Assembly (NCBI GenBank): GCA_003646995.1 | Contig: QMLZ01000145.1 | Span: 1 to 7,098 of the forward strand | Direction of reading: 5' to 3' | Length of the DNA: 7,098 nt | Source of the DNA: Deltaproteobacteria bacterium | GTDB lineage: Bacteria; Desulfobacterota; DSM-4660; Desulfatiglandales; Desulfatiglandaceae | Shown here: in pieces, positions 6,884 to 7,098 of the stretch | Numbering within the stretch: position 1 is the stretch's first letter | How the letters are laid out: each line of letters begins with the position of its first letter | The notes under the pieces: generated by a model | Database searches by the model: none | What the model saw: the letters and a program-made list of their open reading frames with translations, nothing else | What the model was told of the DNA's origin: nothing | Program-made: the position numbers and the translations under genes

Positions 6884-6912
6884 ATTATAACATGAAGTCG
6901 TCAAATTGTCAA
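6884..6912 (-). promoter_or_regulatory. Consensus housekeeping sigma promoter of the regulator and operon
   Basis: On the minus strand TTGACA (6912-6907) and TATAAT (6889-6884) are both exact consensus hexamers, separated by 17 bases. The expected transcription start is near 6877, three bases before the regulator ATG at 6874, or at that ATG itself. The promoter faces the regulator and downstream genes. It is the only consensus-quality promoter I noticed in the window. Confidence 0.85.
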
Positions 6913-6913
6913 G

Positions 6914-6924
6914 TGGTCTTACCA
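6914..6924. promoter_or_regulatory. FadR-subfamily operator-like palindrome
   Basis: TGGTcttACCA is a perfect 4-bp inverted repeat with a three-base centre. It fits the TNGTNNNACNA operator consensus of FadR-type GntR regulators. It lies one base upstream of the -35 hexamer of the promoter that drives a gene of exactly this family. Binding by the adjacent regulator is inferred. I noticed no second copy in the other gene gaps. Confidence 0.7.
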
Positions 6925-6946
6925 AAGCTCGGGACATGAAATGAGA

Positions 6947-6979
6947 CACCCCCTGCAGCCAACTTGACTGCAGGGGGTG
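6947..6979 (+). repeat. 12-bp inverted repeat forming a hairpin that covers a ribosome binding site
   Basis: Arms CACCCCCTGCAG (6947-6958) and CTGCAGGGGGTG (6968-6979) pair perfectly around a nine-base loop. The right arm contains AGGGGGTG, the ribosome binding site for the rightward ORF that starts at 6986. A transcript entering from the left would fold and hide this site. Insertion sequences such as IS10 and IS50 use this arrangement to silence transposase translation from outside transcripts. Confidence 0.8.
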
Positions 6980-6985
6980 ATGAAC

Positions 6986-7098
6986 ATGACAATTCCAAAC
7001 CTAAAAACGCTCTATAAGTTTACCTCCTCCCTCTTCGACAGGGAAGACCAAGCGTGGAAGGCGGCCATGATCATCCAGGGGATCCTAAAAGCCCGTTC
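6986..7098 (+). CDS. N-terminus of a probable DDE-type transposase (C-terminus outside window)
   Basis: Thirty-seven codons and two bases are visible, beginning MTIPNLKTLYKFTSSLF and continuing DREDQAWKAAMIIQGILKAR to the window edge without a stop. From memory, the NLKTLYK...LF...A...I..GIL.AR pattern recalls the N-termini of IS4-like transposases, but the piece is too short to show any catalytic residue. The start ATG 6986 is placed four bases after GGGGGTGAT, a good ribosome site. An in-frame ATG at 6980 lies too close to that site. The gene points away from the operon and is separated from the operon promoter by about 70 bases. An unrelated small protein remains possible. Confidence 0.5.
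   Translation, partial: MTIPNLKTLYKFTSSLFDREDQAWKAAMIIQGILKAR

Larger units (their letters stand above)
6947..7098 (+). mobile_element. Putative left end of an insertion sequence (runs off right edge)
   Basis: The evidence is the ribosome-site hairpin followed directly by a short transposase-like N-terminus. The true outer boundary cannot be fixed because the other end is outside the window. It may lie anywhere between the operator at 6924 and the hairpin. No target duplication can be checked. Confidence 0.4.

Noticed and set aside
6186..6895. Plus-strand open frames over the regulator gene
   Set aside because: They are antisense to intact winged-helix and FCD domains and have no supporting start signals.
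6947..6979. The hairpin as a subterminal structure of an IS200/IS605-type element
   Set aside because: The adjacent ORF start does not resemble a small HUH transposase, and the stem directly covers a ribosome site.

Overview
The window carries one operon-like gene set read leftwards (minus strand) and the start of an unrelated rightward gene at the right edge. In transcription order the leftward set is a FadR-subfamily GntR regulator (6874 to 6149), a GH4 family glycosidase of the alpha-glucuronidase type (6119 to 4707), an Opp/Dpp-type solute-binding protein (4643 to 2784), two inner-membrane permeases (2712 to 1723 and 1730 to 660), and a NagB-like sugar-phosphate deaminase/isomerase (626 to 1) cut by the left edge. 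Gaps between genes are 29, 63, 71, -8 (overlap) and 33 bases, so one polycistronic mRNA is the simplest reading.

The likely pathway is as follows. A secreted binding protein captures an acidic, glucuronic-acid-containing oligosaccharide and the permease pair imports it. The cytoplasmic NAD- and metal-dependent GH4 enzyme removes the alpha-linked glucuronate. The NagB-like enzyme acts on a downstream phosphorylated sugar. The ATPase subunits that should power the permeases are not in this window. The substrate is inferred from the CHGF signature of the GH4 protein and its strong remembered resemblance to the Thermotoga maritima GH4 alpha-glucuronidase. No database search was possible.

Control is visible at 6872-6924. 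A consensus -35/-10 promoter (TTGACA, 17-base spacer, TATAAT) ends about 10 bases before the regulator ATG, which implies a leaderless or nearly leaderless transcript. A perfect FadR-subfamily operator, TGGTcttACCA, lies directly upstream of the -35. A strong GC-rich hairpin between the binding-protein gene and the first permease gene could set the ratio of the two products.

At the right edge (about 6947-7098) a 12-bp inverted repeat hides the ribosome binding site of a rightward ORF. That ORF looks like the N-terminus of a DDE transposase, suggesting the left end of an insertion sequence placed just upstream of the operon promoter.

The organism is probably an anaerobic, possibly thermophilic bacterium of the Thermotogota, Atribacterota or Bacillota (clostridial) kind. 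The grounds are moderate GC, strong GGAGG ribosome sites, a Thermotoga-like GH4 protein, and a binding protein with a type I signal peptide and no lipobox. This is inference from style, not a taxonomic assignment. No tRNA, rRNA, CRISPR array or replication origin was seen. No gene-free stretch exceeds 300 bases.
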